Source: Marininema halotolerans
GTDB lineage: Bacteria; Bacillota; Bacilli; Thermoactinomycetales; DSM-45169
Assembly (NCBI RefSeq): GCF_900116235.1
Contig: NZ_FPAA01000003.1
Location: 1-64,000 of the forward strand
DNA length: 64,000 nucleotides
Direction: 5' to 3'
The position numbers were made by a program, and so were the translations under genes. Shown in pieces: positions 15,422 through 24,495 of this stretch. The notes under the pieces are model-generated. The model did not search any database and had not been told where the DNA came from. It saw nothing but the letters and a program-made list of their open reading frames with translations. The stretch's first letter is position 1; each line of letters opens with the position of its first letter.

Positions 15422-16777
15422 ATGCAAAAACTATTGATCGCAAATCGGGGAGAAATTGCTCGCCGGATTATGAAAACTTGCAGAGAAAATGGCATCCTGA
15501 CCGTTGCCGTTTATTCTGATGCAGACAAGGATCTTCCGTTTGTACAAGAAGCCGATGAATCGGTTCGAATTGGTCCACCACCGGTGGCCCAAAGTTATCT
15601 TAACGCAGAAGCAATCGTAGATGCGGCTCGTCAGACGGGTGCGGACGCCATCCATCCGGGATATGGTTTGTTATCGGAGAATGCTGATTTTGCTCGCCGT
15701 GTGCAAGATGCAGGGATAACCTTTGTCGGTCCAGATGCCGATGTAATTGCTGCGATGGGAGACAAGGTAACCGCCCGCCGGAGGATGGCTGAGGCAGGTG
15801 TCCCAATCGTACCAGGTACCGACGGAGTGAAAGACGTGGAACAGGCTGTACGCGAGGCTGAAGCCTTTGGTTATCCTGTGATGCTAAAAGCAAGCGCCGG
15901 CGGGGGCGGAATAGGAATGCAGGTGCTCGATTCAGAAGAAGCCCTGATTCAAGCATTCCCTGCTCTTCAGGGGCGTGCTAAAGCTTATTTTGGAGATGGA
16001 AGCCTTTTCTTGGAAAAATTTATTGCTCATCCACGGCACGTTGAGGTGCAAGTGATGGCGGATCAATATGGGAACGTTATTCACCTTTTGGAGAGAGAAT
16101 GTTCTGTTCAACGACGCAATCAGAAAGTGATTGAGGAATGCCCCTCACCGTCGATTCAACAAGAGACAAGAGAAGCCCTGTGGCAGGCTGCTGTAAAAGC
16201 GGCGCAGGCGGTAGGATATAGTGGTGCGGGAACCGTCGAATTTTTAGTGGATGCGAAGGAAGAGGTTTACTTTTTAGAGATGAATACGCGTCTTCAAGTG
16301 GAACATCCCGTGACGGAGATGGTGACTGGACTGGATTTAGTTCACATGCAATTAAAAGTCGCCCAGGGTGAAAAACTTACAATTGAGCAGGATGATGTTC
16401 GCATTCAGGGTCACGCTATTGAATATCGTGTTTATGCAGAAGACCCTGATCGTTTCTTACCTTCCCCAGGGAAATTGAATCGCTTTGTACCTCCTGTTAT
16501 GGAGGGGGTTCGTGTGGATGCCGGCGTCACAGAAGGGAGTCAAATTACTCCTTTCTATGATCCAATGATTGCAAAATGTATTATTCATGGGGATGATCGT
16601 CAAACCGCTTTGAAGCGGAGTAAAGAAGCGTTGGCCACATTTGAAATCGAAGGGATTAAACATAACCTTCCGCTCTTTACACGGGTGCTAGACCATCCAG
16701 ATTTTGTTGCAGGACATTATGACACAGCCTTACTGACAAAAATGAATAATCATGCCGGGAAAGGGTTGGAAAAATGA
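15422..16777 (+). CDS. yngH: Biotin carboxylase of an acyl-CoA carboxylase (YngH-like)
   Basis: A 451-residue ATP-grasp enzyme that carboxylates biotin using bicarbonate. It shows MQKLLIANRGEIA, the glycine-rich KASAGGGGIGM loop, HVEVQVMAD, RECSVQRRNQK and EMNTRLQVEHPVTE, all of them biotin carboxylase landmarks. ATG 15422 follows GGAAGGGAG. It overlaps the 70-residue biotin carrier by ATGA, and the three genes after that complete an acyl-CoA carboxylase plus leucine breakdown. The order matches B. subtilis yngH-yngHB-yngG-yngF-yngE, so the substrate is probably 3-methylcrotonyl-CoA rather than acetyl-CoA. Confidence 0.9.
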   Translation: MQKLLIANRGEIARRIMKTCRENGILTVAVYSDADKDLPFVQEADESVRIGPPPVAQSYLNAEAIVDAARQTGADAIHPGYGLLSENADFARRVQDAGITFVGPDADVIAAMGDKVTARRRMAEAGVPIVPGTDGVKDVEQAVREAEAFGYPVMLKASAGGGGIGMQVLDSEEALIQAFPALQGRAKAYFGDGSLFLEKFIAHPRHVEVQVMADQYGNVIHLLERECSVQRRNQKVIEECPSPSIQQETREALWQAAVKAAQAVGYSGAGTVEFLVDAKEEVYFLEMNTRLQVEHPVTEMVTGLDLVHMQLKVAQGEKLTIEQDDVRIQGHAIEYRVYAEDPDRFLPSPGKLNRFVPPVMEGVRVDAGVTEGSQITPFYDPMIAKCIIHGDDRQTALKRSKEALATFEIEGIKHNLPLFTRVLDHPDFVAGHYDTALLTKMNNHAGKGLEK

Positions 16778-16986
16778 AACAGGTACAAGCGTCAATGGCA
16801 GGAACTGTTTGGAAAGTGCTAGTGGCTGTCGGGGATCAAGTGGAGGTTGGACAAGATGTTGTCATTCTGGAATCAATGAAAATGGAAATTCCGGTGCAAG
16901 CGGAGGCAGCTGGAGTGGTAAAAGAGATTAAAATAGAAGAGGGCTCTTATGTTGGAGATGGTGAGGCGATGATTGAGCTGGAGTAA
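16774..16986 (+). CDS. yngHB: Biotin carrier protein of the acyl-CoA carboxylase
   Basis: A 70-residue biotinyl domain with the biotin attachment motif ESMKMEIP (Lys36) and the mirrored MAGTVWKVLVAVGD half. It carries carboxybiotin between the carboxylase at 15422 and the carboxyltransferase at 18723. The start codon overlaps the upstream stop (ATGA), indicating coupled translation. Its short length, without a long Pro/Ala linker, is typical of the YngHB type and unlike AccB. Confidence 0.9.
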   Translation: MKQVQASMAGTVWKVLVAVGDQVEVGQDVVILESMKMEIPVQAEAAGVVKEIKIEEGSYVGDGEAMIELE

Positions 16987-17015
16987 TTCATGCGGTTTTG
17001 ATGGAGGGAGGGGAG

Positions 17016-17930
17016 ATGAGCTTGACAGATATCACGATTGTGGAAGTGGGTCTGCGGGATGGTTTACAGAACGAGGAGACCATTCTTTCAACAACAGTGA
17101 AACAAGCTTTAGTTACCAGATTGATTGATGCAGGGGTAATGGAGTTAGAGGTCACTTCCTTTGTGCATCCGCGTTGGATCCCTCAATTAGCAGATGCGGC
17201 GCAGTTTGCAGAGAGTTTGCCTCGTGAAGAAGGTGTTCGTTATCGTGCATTGGTTCCCAATCGAAAAGGGCTGGAGCGCGCACTTTCTACCCCAATCGAT
17301 GAATATGCGGTTTTTTTGTCTGCATCAGAAACCCATAACCAAAAAAATATTAATAAAAGTATTGCGGAAACAATTCCCGTATTGAAGGAAACGGTTGAAT
17401 TAGCTATTGAAAAAGGAAAGAGGGTTCGTGGCTATGTATCGACCGTCTTTGGTTGTCCATACGAGGGAGATGTGTCACTGAAGCAGGTCGTTGAAATATG
17501 CGAGAAATTATTGGAGATGGGTGTCTATGAGATCTCACTCGGGGATACGATTGGCGTCGCAACACCTAATCAAGTGAGAGAAAAATTGAAAACGCTAACA
17601 AAGGAAATTCCGGTAACAAAAGTAGCTGGACATTTTCATGATACGCGTGGAACGGCATTGGTTAATGCCTATGTGGCTCTCGAAGAGGGTGTGCGTACAT
17701 TAGATACTTCCTTTGGTGGGTTGGGTGGATGCCCGTATGCACCAGGTGCTGCTGGCAATATGGCCACTGAGGATCTGGTTTATATGTTGGAAGGAATGGG
17801 CGTAAAGACGGGGATTAATCTTGAAAAGCTTTGTCAAGTGAGCCGATTAGCTGGCAGACACCTTGGAAAGACCCTGCCATCGAAGGTGTTACAAAGTGAA
17901 GGGATGCGTGAGGAGGAGATTGAACAATGA
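17016..17930 (+). CDS. yngG: Hydroxymethylglutaryl-CoA lyase
   Basis: A 304-residue TIM-barrel lyase that splits HMG-CoA into acetoacetate and acetyl-CoA, the last step of leucine breakdown. It shows the VEVGLRDGLQNE entry strand with the catalytic Arg-Asp, AGHFHDTRG metal ligands and the lyase signature GGLGGCPYAPGAAGN with the active Cys. ATG 17016 is 7 bases after GGAGG; TTG 17022 and TTG 16998 are possible alternatives. It overlaps the next gene by four bases. Confidence 0.9.
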   Translation: MSLTDITIVEVGLRDGLQNEETILSTTVKQALVTRLIDAGVMELEVTSFVHPRWIPQLADAAQFAESLPREEGVRYRALVPNRKGLERALSTPIDEYAVFLSASETHNQKNINKSIAETIPVLKETVELAIEKGKRVRGYVSTVFGCPYEGDVSLKQVVEICEKLLEMGVYEISLGDTIGVATPNQVREKLKTLTKEIPVTKVAGHFHDTRGTALVNAYVALEEGVRTLDTSFGGLGGCPYAPGAAGNMATEDLVYMLEGMGVKTGINLEKLCQVSRLAGRHLGKTLPSKVLQSEGMREEEIEQ

Positions 17931-18703
17931 AACTGGTAGAGTGGGAACGACGAGAAGGGATTGCGATCCTCACCATCCAACGTCCAGAGGTATATAACGC
18001 CCTCAACCTACCGATCTTACAAGAACTTACTCGAATTACCGAGGAACTGAGCCATTCCAAAGCAACAAGGGTGGTCGTGATCACAGGCGCAGGTGATAAA
18101 GCCTTTTCAGCAGGTGCTGATTTAAAAGAACGTCGAGGTTTTACTGAGGATCAGGTGCGTCGCTTTATTCGTACCATTCGCGAGTGTTTTAACGGGATTG
18201 CACGCCTTCCGAAGCCAGTAATTGCAGCCGTGAATGGCGTCGCACTCGGAGGAGGGATGGAGTTAGCATTAGCCTGTGATCTTCGAGTAGCTGATGAGCA
18301 TGCGGTCTTTGGTTTGACGGAGACTTCCTTAGGAATTATTCCTGGAGCGGGTGGAACTCAGCGACTTGCTCGCCTCATCGGGCAAGCAAAAGCAAAGGAA
18401 CTCATTTTTACTGCCCGGCGACTGACTGCGAAGGAAGCGATGGATCTGGGAATGTTGAATCAGGTAGTGAAAGATGGGACGGTAATGGAAGAGGCGATGA
18501 AACTCGCATCGATGATTAATGAAAATGCTCCTCTAGCCCTCGCACAAGCAAAATTTGCAATTGATTACGGAGCGGAAACCGACTTAGGAACGGGGCTTGC
18601 ATTAGAGACCAAGGCTTATGAAACGCTGATTCCAACAAAGGATCGTTTGGAAGGCCTGGATGCATTTAAAGAAAAAAGAAAACCGATTTACCTGGGTGAG
18701 TAA
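17927..18703 (+). CDS. yngF: Enoyl-CoA hydratase, probably methylglutaconyl-CoA hydratase
   Basis: A 258-residue crotonase with both catalytic glutamates: one in GGGMELALACDL and one in LTETSLGIIPGAGGTQRL. FSAGADLKER binds the CoA substrate. Position between HMG-CoA lyase and carboxyltransferase points to hydration of 3-methylglutaconyl-CoA, as proposed for YngF. It starts at ATGA overlapping the lyase gene. Compared with the crotonase at 12979 it is the canonical member. Confidence 0.88.
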   Translation: MKLVEWERREGIAILTIQRPEVYNALNLPILQELTRITEELSHSKATRVVVITGAGDKAFSAGADLKERRGFTEDQVRRFIRTIRECFNGIARLPKPVIAAVNGVALGGGMELALACDLRVADEHAVFGLTETSLGIIPGAGGTQRLARLIGQAKAKELIFTARRLTAKEAMDLGMLNQVVKDGTVMEEAMKLASMINENAPLALAQAKFAIDYGAETDLGTGLALETKAYETLIPTKDRLEGLDAFKEKRKPIYLGE

Positions 18704-18722
18704 GGGAAAGGGAGTGGAGTCG

Positions 18723-20258
18723 ATGAATGAAACCACACTAAATACATTGCAGAATCGGGCGGAAAAAATTAAACAAGGAGGAGCACCTAAGTACCATGAA
18801 AAATTAGATGAACAAAATAAGTTATTTGTTCGTCGGCGCCTAGAATTGTTATTTGATGAGGATTTTCAATTGGAGGATGGGCTATTTGCCAACGGGATGG
18901 ATGAAAGCCTACCTGCAGATGGTGTGGTGACCGCGATTGGACAAGTAAATGGTCAAACGGTTTGTGTGATGGCGAATGATTCCACCGTAAAAGCAGGTTC
19001 TTGGGGAGCGCGGACGGTTGAAAAAATCATTCGCATCCAGGAAACGGCAGAAAAAATGCAGGTACCTCTCATCTATCTCGTTGACTCTGCGGGTGCACGC
19101 ATTACGGATCAAATCGAGATGTTCCCAGGTCGTCGGGGAGCTGGCCGTATTTTTTATAATCAGGTAAAACTATCAGGTCAGATCCCCCAAGTATGTATTC
19201 TTTTTGGTCCGTCAGCAGCGGGAGGCGCCTATATCCCTGCCTTCTGTGATGTTGTCATCATGGTGGATAAAAATGCGTCCATGTATCTGGGTTCTCCTCG
19301 GATGGCAGAAATGGTCATTGGGGAAAAAGTTTCCCTAGAGGAGATGGGTGGCGCACGCATGCATTGTAGTATCAGTGGGTGTGGGGATGTCTTAGCACCA
19401 GATGAGGAGAGTGCAATTGCTTCTGCCCGTCGCTACTTATCGTACTTCCCAGCGAACTATGAACAGCGACCCCCTCGTCTGGAGTGTCAAGAGGTGGCGT
19501 CCGATCGGAAAAAGATCTCAGAGATCGTCCCTGATAACCAAAATGTCCCCTTTGATATGTTGGAGCTGATTGGTTCTTTAGTCGATGAGAATTCTTTCTT
19601 TGAAATGAAGCAATTGTTTGCAAAGGAACTGATCACAGGCTTTGCTCGTATCGACGGTCAGCCAATTGGCATCATTGCGAATCAATCCAAAGTAAAAGGG
19701 GGCGTTCTCTTTATTGATTCCGCGGATAAAGCGGCTCGCTTTATCACCTTGTGTGATGCTTTCCGGATCCCCCTTCTCTTTTTGGCAGATGTTCCTGGAT
19801 TTATGATTGGTACCCAGACCGAGAAGGCGGGGATGATCCGGCATGGGGCGAAAATGATTGCTGCGATGTCCGAGGCGACAGTTCCTAAAATTTCGGTCAT
19901 TGTTCGGAAGGCATATGGAGCAGGTCTTTACGCCATGGCAGGTCCTGCTTTTGAACCCGATTGTTGCTTGGCGTTACCAACCGCTCAAATTGCTGTAATG
20001 GGGCCAGAAGCTGCGGTCAATGCTGTATACAGTAATAAAATTGCCCAGTTAGAAGGCGTTGAAAAAGCGGATTTTGTAAAAGAGAAACGGGAAGAATATC
20101 AACGGAACATCGATATTTATCGCTTAGCCTCTGAATTGATTATCGATGGAATTGTACAACCAGATCACCTTCGGGATGAATTGATGGGTCGACTAAAGGC
20201 CTATGAAGGAAAAGACATTCCCTTTAGTCGACGTCGTCATTCTGTATATCCTGTATAA
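18723..20258 (+). CDS. yngE: Acyl-CoA carboxylase carboxyltransferase subunit (YngE-like)
   Basis: A 511-residue carboxyltransferase with N- and C-terminal crotonase-like halves. The acyl-CoA and biotin oxyanion sites appear as VDSAGARITDQ, FGPSAAGGAYIPAF, DVPGFMIGTQTEKAGMIRHGAK and RKAYGAGLYAM. The length and motifs fit methylcrotonyl- or propionyl-CoA carboxylase beta chains. ATG 18723 is chosen, 20 bases after yngF, with AAAGGGAGTGGAG upstream; the frame extends upstream into yngF without a start site. The module lacks the acyl-CoA dehydrogenase and synthetase (yngJ, yngI) of B. subtilis. Confidence 0.9.
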   Translation: MNETTLNTLQNRAEKIKQGGAPKYHEKLDEQNKLFVRRRLELLFDEDFQLEDGLFANGMDESLPADGVVTAIGQVNGQTVCVMANDSTVKAGSWGARTVEKIIRIQETAEKMQVPLIYLVDSAGARITDQIEMFPGRRGAGRIFYNQVKLSGQIPQVCILFGPSAAGGAYIPAFCDVVIMVDKNASMYLGSPRMAEMVIGEKVSLEEMGGARMHCSISGCGDVLAPDEESAIASARRYLSYFPANYEQRPPRLECQEVASDRKKISEIVPDNQNVPFDMLELIGSLVDENSFFEMKQLFAKELITGFARIDGQPIGIIANQSKVKGGVLFIDSADKAARFITLCDAFRIPLLFLADVPGFMIGTQTEKAGMIRHGAKMIAAMSEATVPKISVIVRKAYGAGLYAMAGPAFEPDCCLALPTAQIAVMGPEAAVNAVYSNKIAQLEGVEKADFVKEKREEYQRNIDIYRLASELIIDGIVQPDHLRDELMGRLKAYEGKDIPFSRRRHSVYPV

Positions 20259-20340
20259 GCTCCCTTTTGATTCCTCTCACATCTTGTGGGGGGAATCTGT
20301 TATGATAAATGAACAGTAGGATGAAAGGTAGGCTCTCCAT

Positions 20341-21261
20341 ATGGAAACAGCCATCTGGGGTGCTGGTTCAATCGGTCTGTTATGGGGAGCGCGGTTAGCT
20401 CTTGCTGGACAGGACCCCTTAATCATCACCCGTACGAAGGAGCAACAGGAACATCTTCTACGCAATGGACTTCACTTACGACATCGCTCTGGGAGATTGG
20501 ATACGGTGAAGGTCCGTGTGGAGTGGGCGGGGAAAGATTTAGGAGCCTTTGACCGTATTCTCTTAACCGTAAAGCAAACAGCAATTCCTTCCCTCATTCC
20601 TCGAATAGTTGAACAATGCAGGCAGGGAGCGATGCTGTATTTATTACAAAATGGCATGGGTGCAGAACGGTGGATGGTTGATAAGATTTCACCATCACAG
20701 CTCTGGCGTGGAAGTACAACGGAAGGAGCCTTAAGGGAAGGGGATACGATCGTTGTTCACACAGGTGAAGGAGAAACCTACTTTGGTCCTTTCACACACC
20801 ATGTTAATGATCAGGAGCTACGATGGATCAATACGCTTAAAGAACATGGACTCCCAGTTGAATACGATCCTTTTATCCACCTTCGTACCTGGAAAAAACT
20901 TGCTATCAATTGCGTAATTAACCCATTGACTGCATTGCTTCAAATCAAAAATGGAGCGTTAGTCGATCAGAAAGATTTTACGATTTGGTTGGAGCGCATT
21001 TTGGCTGAAGTCGTCTGCGTGGCGAAGAGTGATCGCATTGTTTTGGACAAGGAAGAGCTAAAGGAAAAGGTGCGGCACGTTTGCGAGCAGACCGCTCAGA
21101 ATCGTTCTTCAATGGCTGAAGATCTGCGATTGGGTCACCCCTCAGAGATTGATTTTATCAATGGTTTTATCGTGACGATGGGTAGAGAAAAGGGTGTGAA
21201 GACACCCTTCAATCAAGAATTGCTTGAACGTGTTCATCGAGCAGAAGGTAAGTATGGATGA
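20341..21261 (+). CDS. ylbQ: 2-dehydropantoate 2-reductase-like protein (YlbQ/PanE)
   Basis: A 306-residue ketopantoate reductase family protein. The NADP-binding GAGSIGLLWG loop is at residues 7-16, NGMGAE lies mid-protein, and the catalytic Lys region is WKKLAINCVINPLTAL. It would reduce ketopantoate to pantoate for coenzyme A synthesis, though many paralogues have other substrates. The position matches ylbQ, upstream of bshC in B. subtilis. ATG 20341 has only a weak ribosome site (AAAGGT at 14 bases). Confidence 0.82.
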   Translation: METAIWGAGSIGLLWGARLALAGQDPLIITRTKEQQEHLLRNGLHLRHRSGRLDTVKVRVEWAGKDLGAFDRILLTVKQTAIPSLIPRIVEQCRQGAMLYLLQNGMGAERWMVDKISPSQLWRGSTTEGALREGDTIVVHTGEGETYFGPFTHHVNDQELRWINTLKEHGLPVEYDPFIHLRTWKKLAINCVINPLTALLQIKNGALVDQKDFTIWLERILAEVVCVAKSDRIVLDKEELKEKVRHVCEQTAQNRSSMAEDLRLGHPSEIDFINGFIVTMGREKGVKTPFNQELLERVHRAEGKYG

Positions 21262-21302
21262 GAAGTTCTTGATGGAGTCGGGTGAAGAAGGAGGCGATCT
21301 GT

Positions 21303-22721
21303 GTGCTATTCAAAAAAAATCTCACACTTGATGCATTTATTATCGCCATATTTCTAGGTGCACTGGATATCGGTGTGTTAGCGCCAGCATTGACGGTAAT
21401 TGCCTTAGATCTGGCGATTTCGATTCGCACCGTTTTTTTGGTGATCGCTCTTCATCTTGCTGTTTTTGTGTTGGCCCTACCAATCATGGAGGCCTGGGGA
21501 GCCAAGGCGGGAAAAAAGGGCTGGTTTCTCACTTCACTGTTGGTATATGCTTTGGGGTCTCTCATTGCTGGGGATAGTCACACACTCTTCGCCTTAATTG
21601 TAGGTAGGTTGATACAGGCGATGGCAGCAGGGGGAATTGTCCCGGTTTTATCCGTAGAGCTGGGCCGTATGTTGAAGTGGAAAGGGAGAACCTGGCGTTG
21701 GGCTGTCCTTGGAATATTAGCAGCGCTATTGATCTTGACGCCGTTTATTTCATCAACTCTGACTTGGTATTTTAATTGGCGTTGGTTGTTTTGGATCAAT
21801 ATTCCGGCAGTGTTAATCGTATTTTTGTTTAGTTTTCGCTTTCGTCCAACCGGCCGTTTACGTTCCCCAACGCATGATATCCAAGGGGTTATGTACTTTG
21901 GTGCCATTCTTCTTTCGATGATGATCGCTGTTGCTCAATTTAACCCAAGTAAAGGATGGGGCGCCCTCGTCGATCCATCATTTCTTCCCTTTGCGATTGT
22001 ATCGCTTGGTTTAGGGGTATTGATGATGATGGTTGAAAAAGACTCCGAGTATCCCTTTTTTCCTTTGCAACTTTTTACTGATAAACGTCTGATATTATTA
22101 AATAGCGTGATGATCCTATCAGGAATTACTTGGGCAGCTATCGTATTGATTCCAGGATGGATGGCAGAAATTCATCAACGGCCACCTGGAACAGGCGGGC
22201 TTTTTTTGACATTGGTCGCCTGTGCGGCATGGTTAGCGATTCCAATGGCACAACGGGTATCTATCCATTGGGGCTATCGTGGAGTGCTGATGATCGGCTT
22301 CCTCGCTTCTGCTGTGAGTTACTTTACCCTTGCCTTTGCCCTCGACGCCATTGCGTTGACGGTTGTTTTGGTGGTACTCGGTTTTGGCGTGGGGTTCTCA
22401 TTAATTGCCCCTGTTCATGAATTATTGTTTGAGGTTATCAGTTACCGGCAAATGAAAAAGGGAGTCATGGCGATCGGGATGGTCCGGGCGGGGGGGACAG
22501 CTCTCGGTTTAATTGCGATGGGATTATCCTTTTTTTCATCCACACCTGTGATTACGGCCAGTGTAATGATGGATAATGTGGGTCTGCCTCAAATTTGGAA
22601 ACACGGCTATCAAATGGGTATGCTAATAGCGGCCAGCGTGTCAGTCGCTGGTTTTATCCTAGCAGCCTGCTTACCTTCTCCTCGTAAAGAGTCAGCCAAA
22701 GAAAAGAATGGGTCCAATTAA
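21303..22721 (+). CDS. Major facilitator superfamily transporter (DHA2-like)
   Basis: A 472-residue polytopic membrane protein with roughly 14 hydrophobic segments. Features include LDIGVLAPALTVI in the first helix, GRLIQAMAAGGIVPVL and a central FNWRWLFWINIPA, which is the typical signature of drug/proton antiporters of the EmrB/DHA2 group. The substrate is unknown. The start is GTG 21303, 8 bases after AAGGAGG; the upstream GTG 21282 would place the ribosome site inside the gene. It lies between ylbQ and bshC and overlaps neither. Confidence 0.8.
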   Translation: MLFKKNLTLDAFIIAIFLGALDIGVLAPALTVIALDLAISIRTVFLVIALHLAVFVLALPIMEAWGAKAGKKGWFLTSLLVYALGSLIAGDSHTLFALIVGRLIQAMAAGGIVPVLSVELGRMLKWKGRTWRWAVLGILAALLILTPFISSTLTWYFNWRWLFWINIPAVLIVFLFSFRFRPTGRLRSPTHDIQGVMYFGAILLSMMIAVAQFNPSKGWGALVDPSFLPFAIVSLGLGVLMMMVEKDSEYPFFPLQLFTDKRLILLNSVMILSGITWAAIVLIPGWMAEIHQRPPGTGGLFLTLVACAAWLAIPMAQRVSIHWGYRGVLMIGFLASAVSYFTLAFALDAIALTVVLVVLGFGVGFSLIAPVHELLFEVISYRQMKKGVMAIGMVRAGGTALGLIAMGLSFFSSTPVITASVMMDNVGLPQIWKHGYQMGMLIAASVSVAGFILAACLPSPRKESAKEKNGSN

Positions 22722-22779
22722 TTCATTTATACTCCAGGTGGCCTATTTAAATAGATCGCTCAAAAAGAAGGGATTACGT

Positions 22780-24408
22780 ATGAGAATTGAGGATATCTAT
22801 CTGGAACCAAAGAACCCATTGGTGCGGGACTATTTAAATTCCTTTGAACAGGTTGCTGATTTTTACTCCTATAATCCAAGTGATGATCAGTTGTTCGCAC
22901 AACGGGCAAAGCGATTAGACGAACGTAATCAAGCGGCTCCGAGGGCTGAATTAGTAAACGTGCTTCGTCAATATCATAGCGAAGAACTGTTGAGTTCACA
23001 GATTGAGAAAAACCTTGACCGTTTAATGGAACCAGATAGTTTGTGTGTAGTGGGAGGGCAACAAGCCGGATTATTTACAGGTCCTCTTTATACACTTTAT
23101 AAGGCGATAACCTTAATTCAGTTGGCTTCACGTGAAGAGCAACGTCTGGGTCGTCCGGTACTACCGGTATTTTGGATTGCCGGGGAGGACCATGATTTAG
23201 AGGAAGTGGACCATATCCACCTTCCATTAAGAAAAGAATTATTAAAGCTGCAACTCGATATGGGAATGGATAAGGGAACGCGAATTTCCATCAGTGACAT
23301 GGAATTGGACCATCAGTTAGATGAACTGCTGGATCAGTTGACAGGGATGCTTCCTGATACACCCCATAAGCAAGGGCTTCTGCAAGAGATGCGTGAGCTT
23401 GCCCATCATTCATCGAGTATAACTCATCATTTTGCACGGTTAATGCACCGTCTTTTTAGTCCTTATGGATTAATCTTAATTGATTCGGCATATCCCCCTT
23501 TACGCCGATTAGAAGTGCCCTTCTTTGAATGGTTAATCAACGAGGCCGCTCCCTTATCCGAAGGTGTATTTACAACGGCAGGAAAAATTCAAGCGAAGGG
23601 TTATCCTTTGCAAGTGGAGCCAGAGGAAAGGCGCGTTCATTTATTTCTACGTGAACAAGGAGAACGGAAAGCTCTTTATTTGGATGGCGATGGATTTCGC
23701 GACCGTGAAGGGGATCGGTATTGGTCACGACAAGAACTACTTCAACGGCTCGATGACCGTCCTGAAGATTTTAGTAATAACGTCGTAACACGTCCGTTGA
23801 TGCAAGAGTATCTATTTCCGACGTTGGCTACCGTGCTAGGAGCCGGGGAAATCGCCTATTGGGCCTTATTAAAGAGTGCCTTTGAATCGGCTGGGATGGA
23901 CATGCCGATTCTCTTTCCACGGCTGGGTGTTACGTTAGTGGGGCCGCGTGAGGAAAAATGGCTGCGTCGCTATCAAATAACACCCTCTGCAGCGATTTAC
24001 CAGCTATCTGAGAAGGAACAAGCCTATCTTGCTTCTCAATATCAGATGGATCCTGTACAGACATTTGCGGTGATACGCCAGCGAATTGCAGAAGTATATC
24101 AGCCCTTACTGGGTGATCTGAGCGGATTGCGCCATAATATGCGTCACCTCGGTGAAGTGAATCAGGAGCGTGTGTTAAGGGAGATCCATTGGTTAGAGCA
24201 AGAAGTGAAAAAGAACTTAGCTGAACGCAGTGCTGGGGATGGACATCGATTTAAGGAGCTTGCCCTTCATTTTTGTCCATCAGGTATGCTACAAGAACGA
24301 GTACATAATGTACTATTTTATTGGAATCAATACGGTGAACATTGGATCCGACGATTGACGGAAATTCCGCTTCTTTCCAAAGAAAGCCATCGGGTGGTAT
24401 ACTTATGA
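22780..24408 (+). CDS. bshC: BshC, cysteine-adding enzyme of bacillithiol synthesis
   Basis: A 542-residue protein (B. subtilis BshC is of similar length) that joins cysteine to glucosaminyl-malate in the last step of bacillithiol synthesis. The family's VVGGQQAGLFTGPLYT nucleotide loop, FWIAGEDHDLEEV and the C-terminal coiled coil region are visible. ATG 22780 follows AAGAAGGGA; the open frame back to 22708 overlaps the transporter. The presence of bshC indicates that bacillithiol is the main low-molecular-weight thiol, which fits the persulfide dioxygenase at 4.4 kb. Confidence 0.95.
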   Translation: MRIEDIYLEPKNPLVRDYLNSFEQVADFYSYNPSDDQLFAQRAKRLDERNQAAPRAELVNVLRQYHSEELLSSQIEKNLDRLMEPDSLCVVGGQQAGLFTGPLYTLYKAITLIQLASREEQRLGRPVLPVFWIAGEDHDLEEVDHIHLPLRKELLKLQLDMGMDKGTRISISDMELDHQLDELLDQLTGMLPDTPHKQGLLQEMRELAHHSSSITHHFARLMHRLFSPYGLILIDSAYPPLRRLEVPFFEWLINEAAPLSEGVFTTAGKIQAKGYPLQVEPEERRVHLFLREQGERKALYLDGDGFRDREGDRYWSRQELLQRLDDRPEDFSNNVVTRPLMQEYLFPTLATVLGAGEIAYWALLKSAFESAGMDMPILFPRLGVTLVGPREEKWLRRYQITPSAAIYQLSEKEQAYLASQYQMDPVQTFAVIRQRIAEVYQPLLGDLSGLRHNMRHLGEVNQERVLREIHWLEQEVKKNLAERSAGDGHRFKELALHFCPSGMLQERVHNVLFYWNQYGEHWIRRLTEIPLLSKESHRVVYL

Positions 24409-24495
24409 TGTTTTATAGTAGGTAGTTTTTGTTATATTTTCATTTGAAAATTAACATTAAAAATGAGTAGGGTTAAAGAATGGAGGAGGTTTCAT

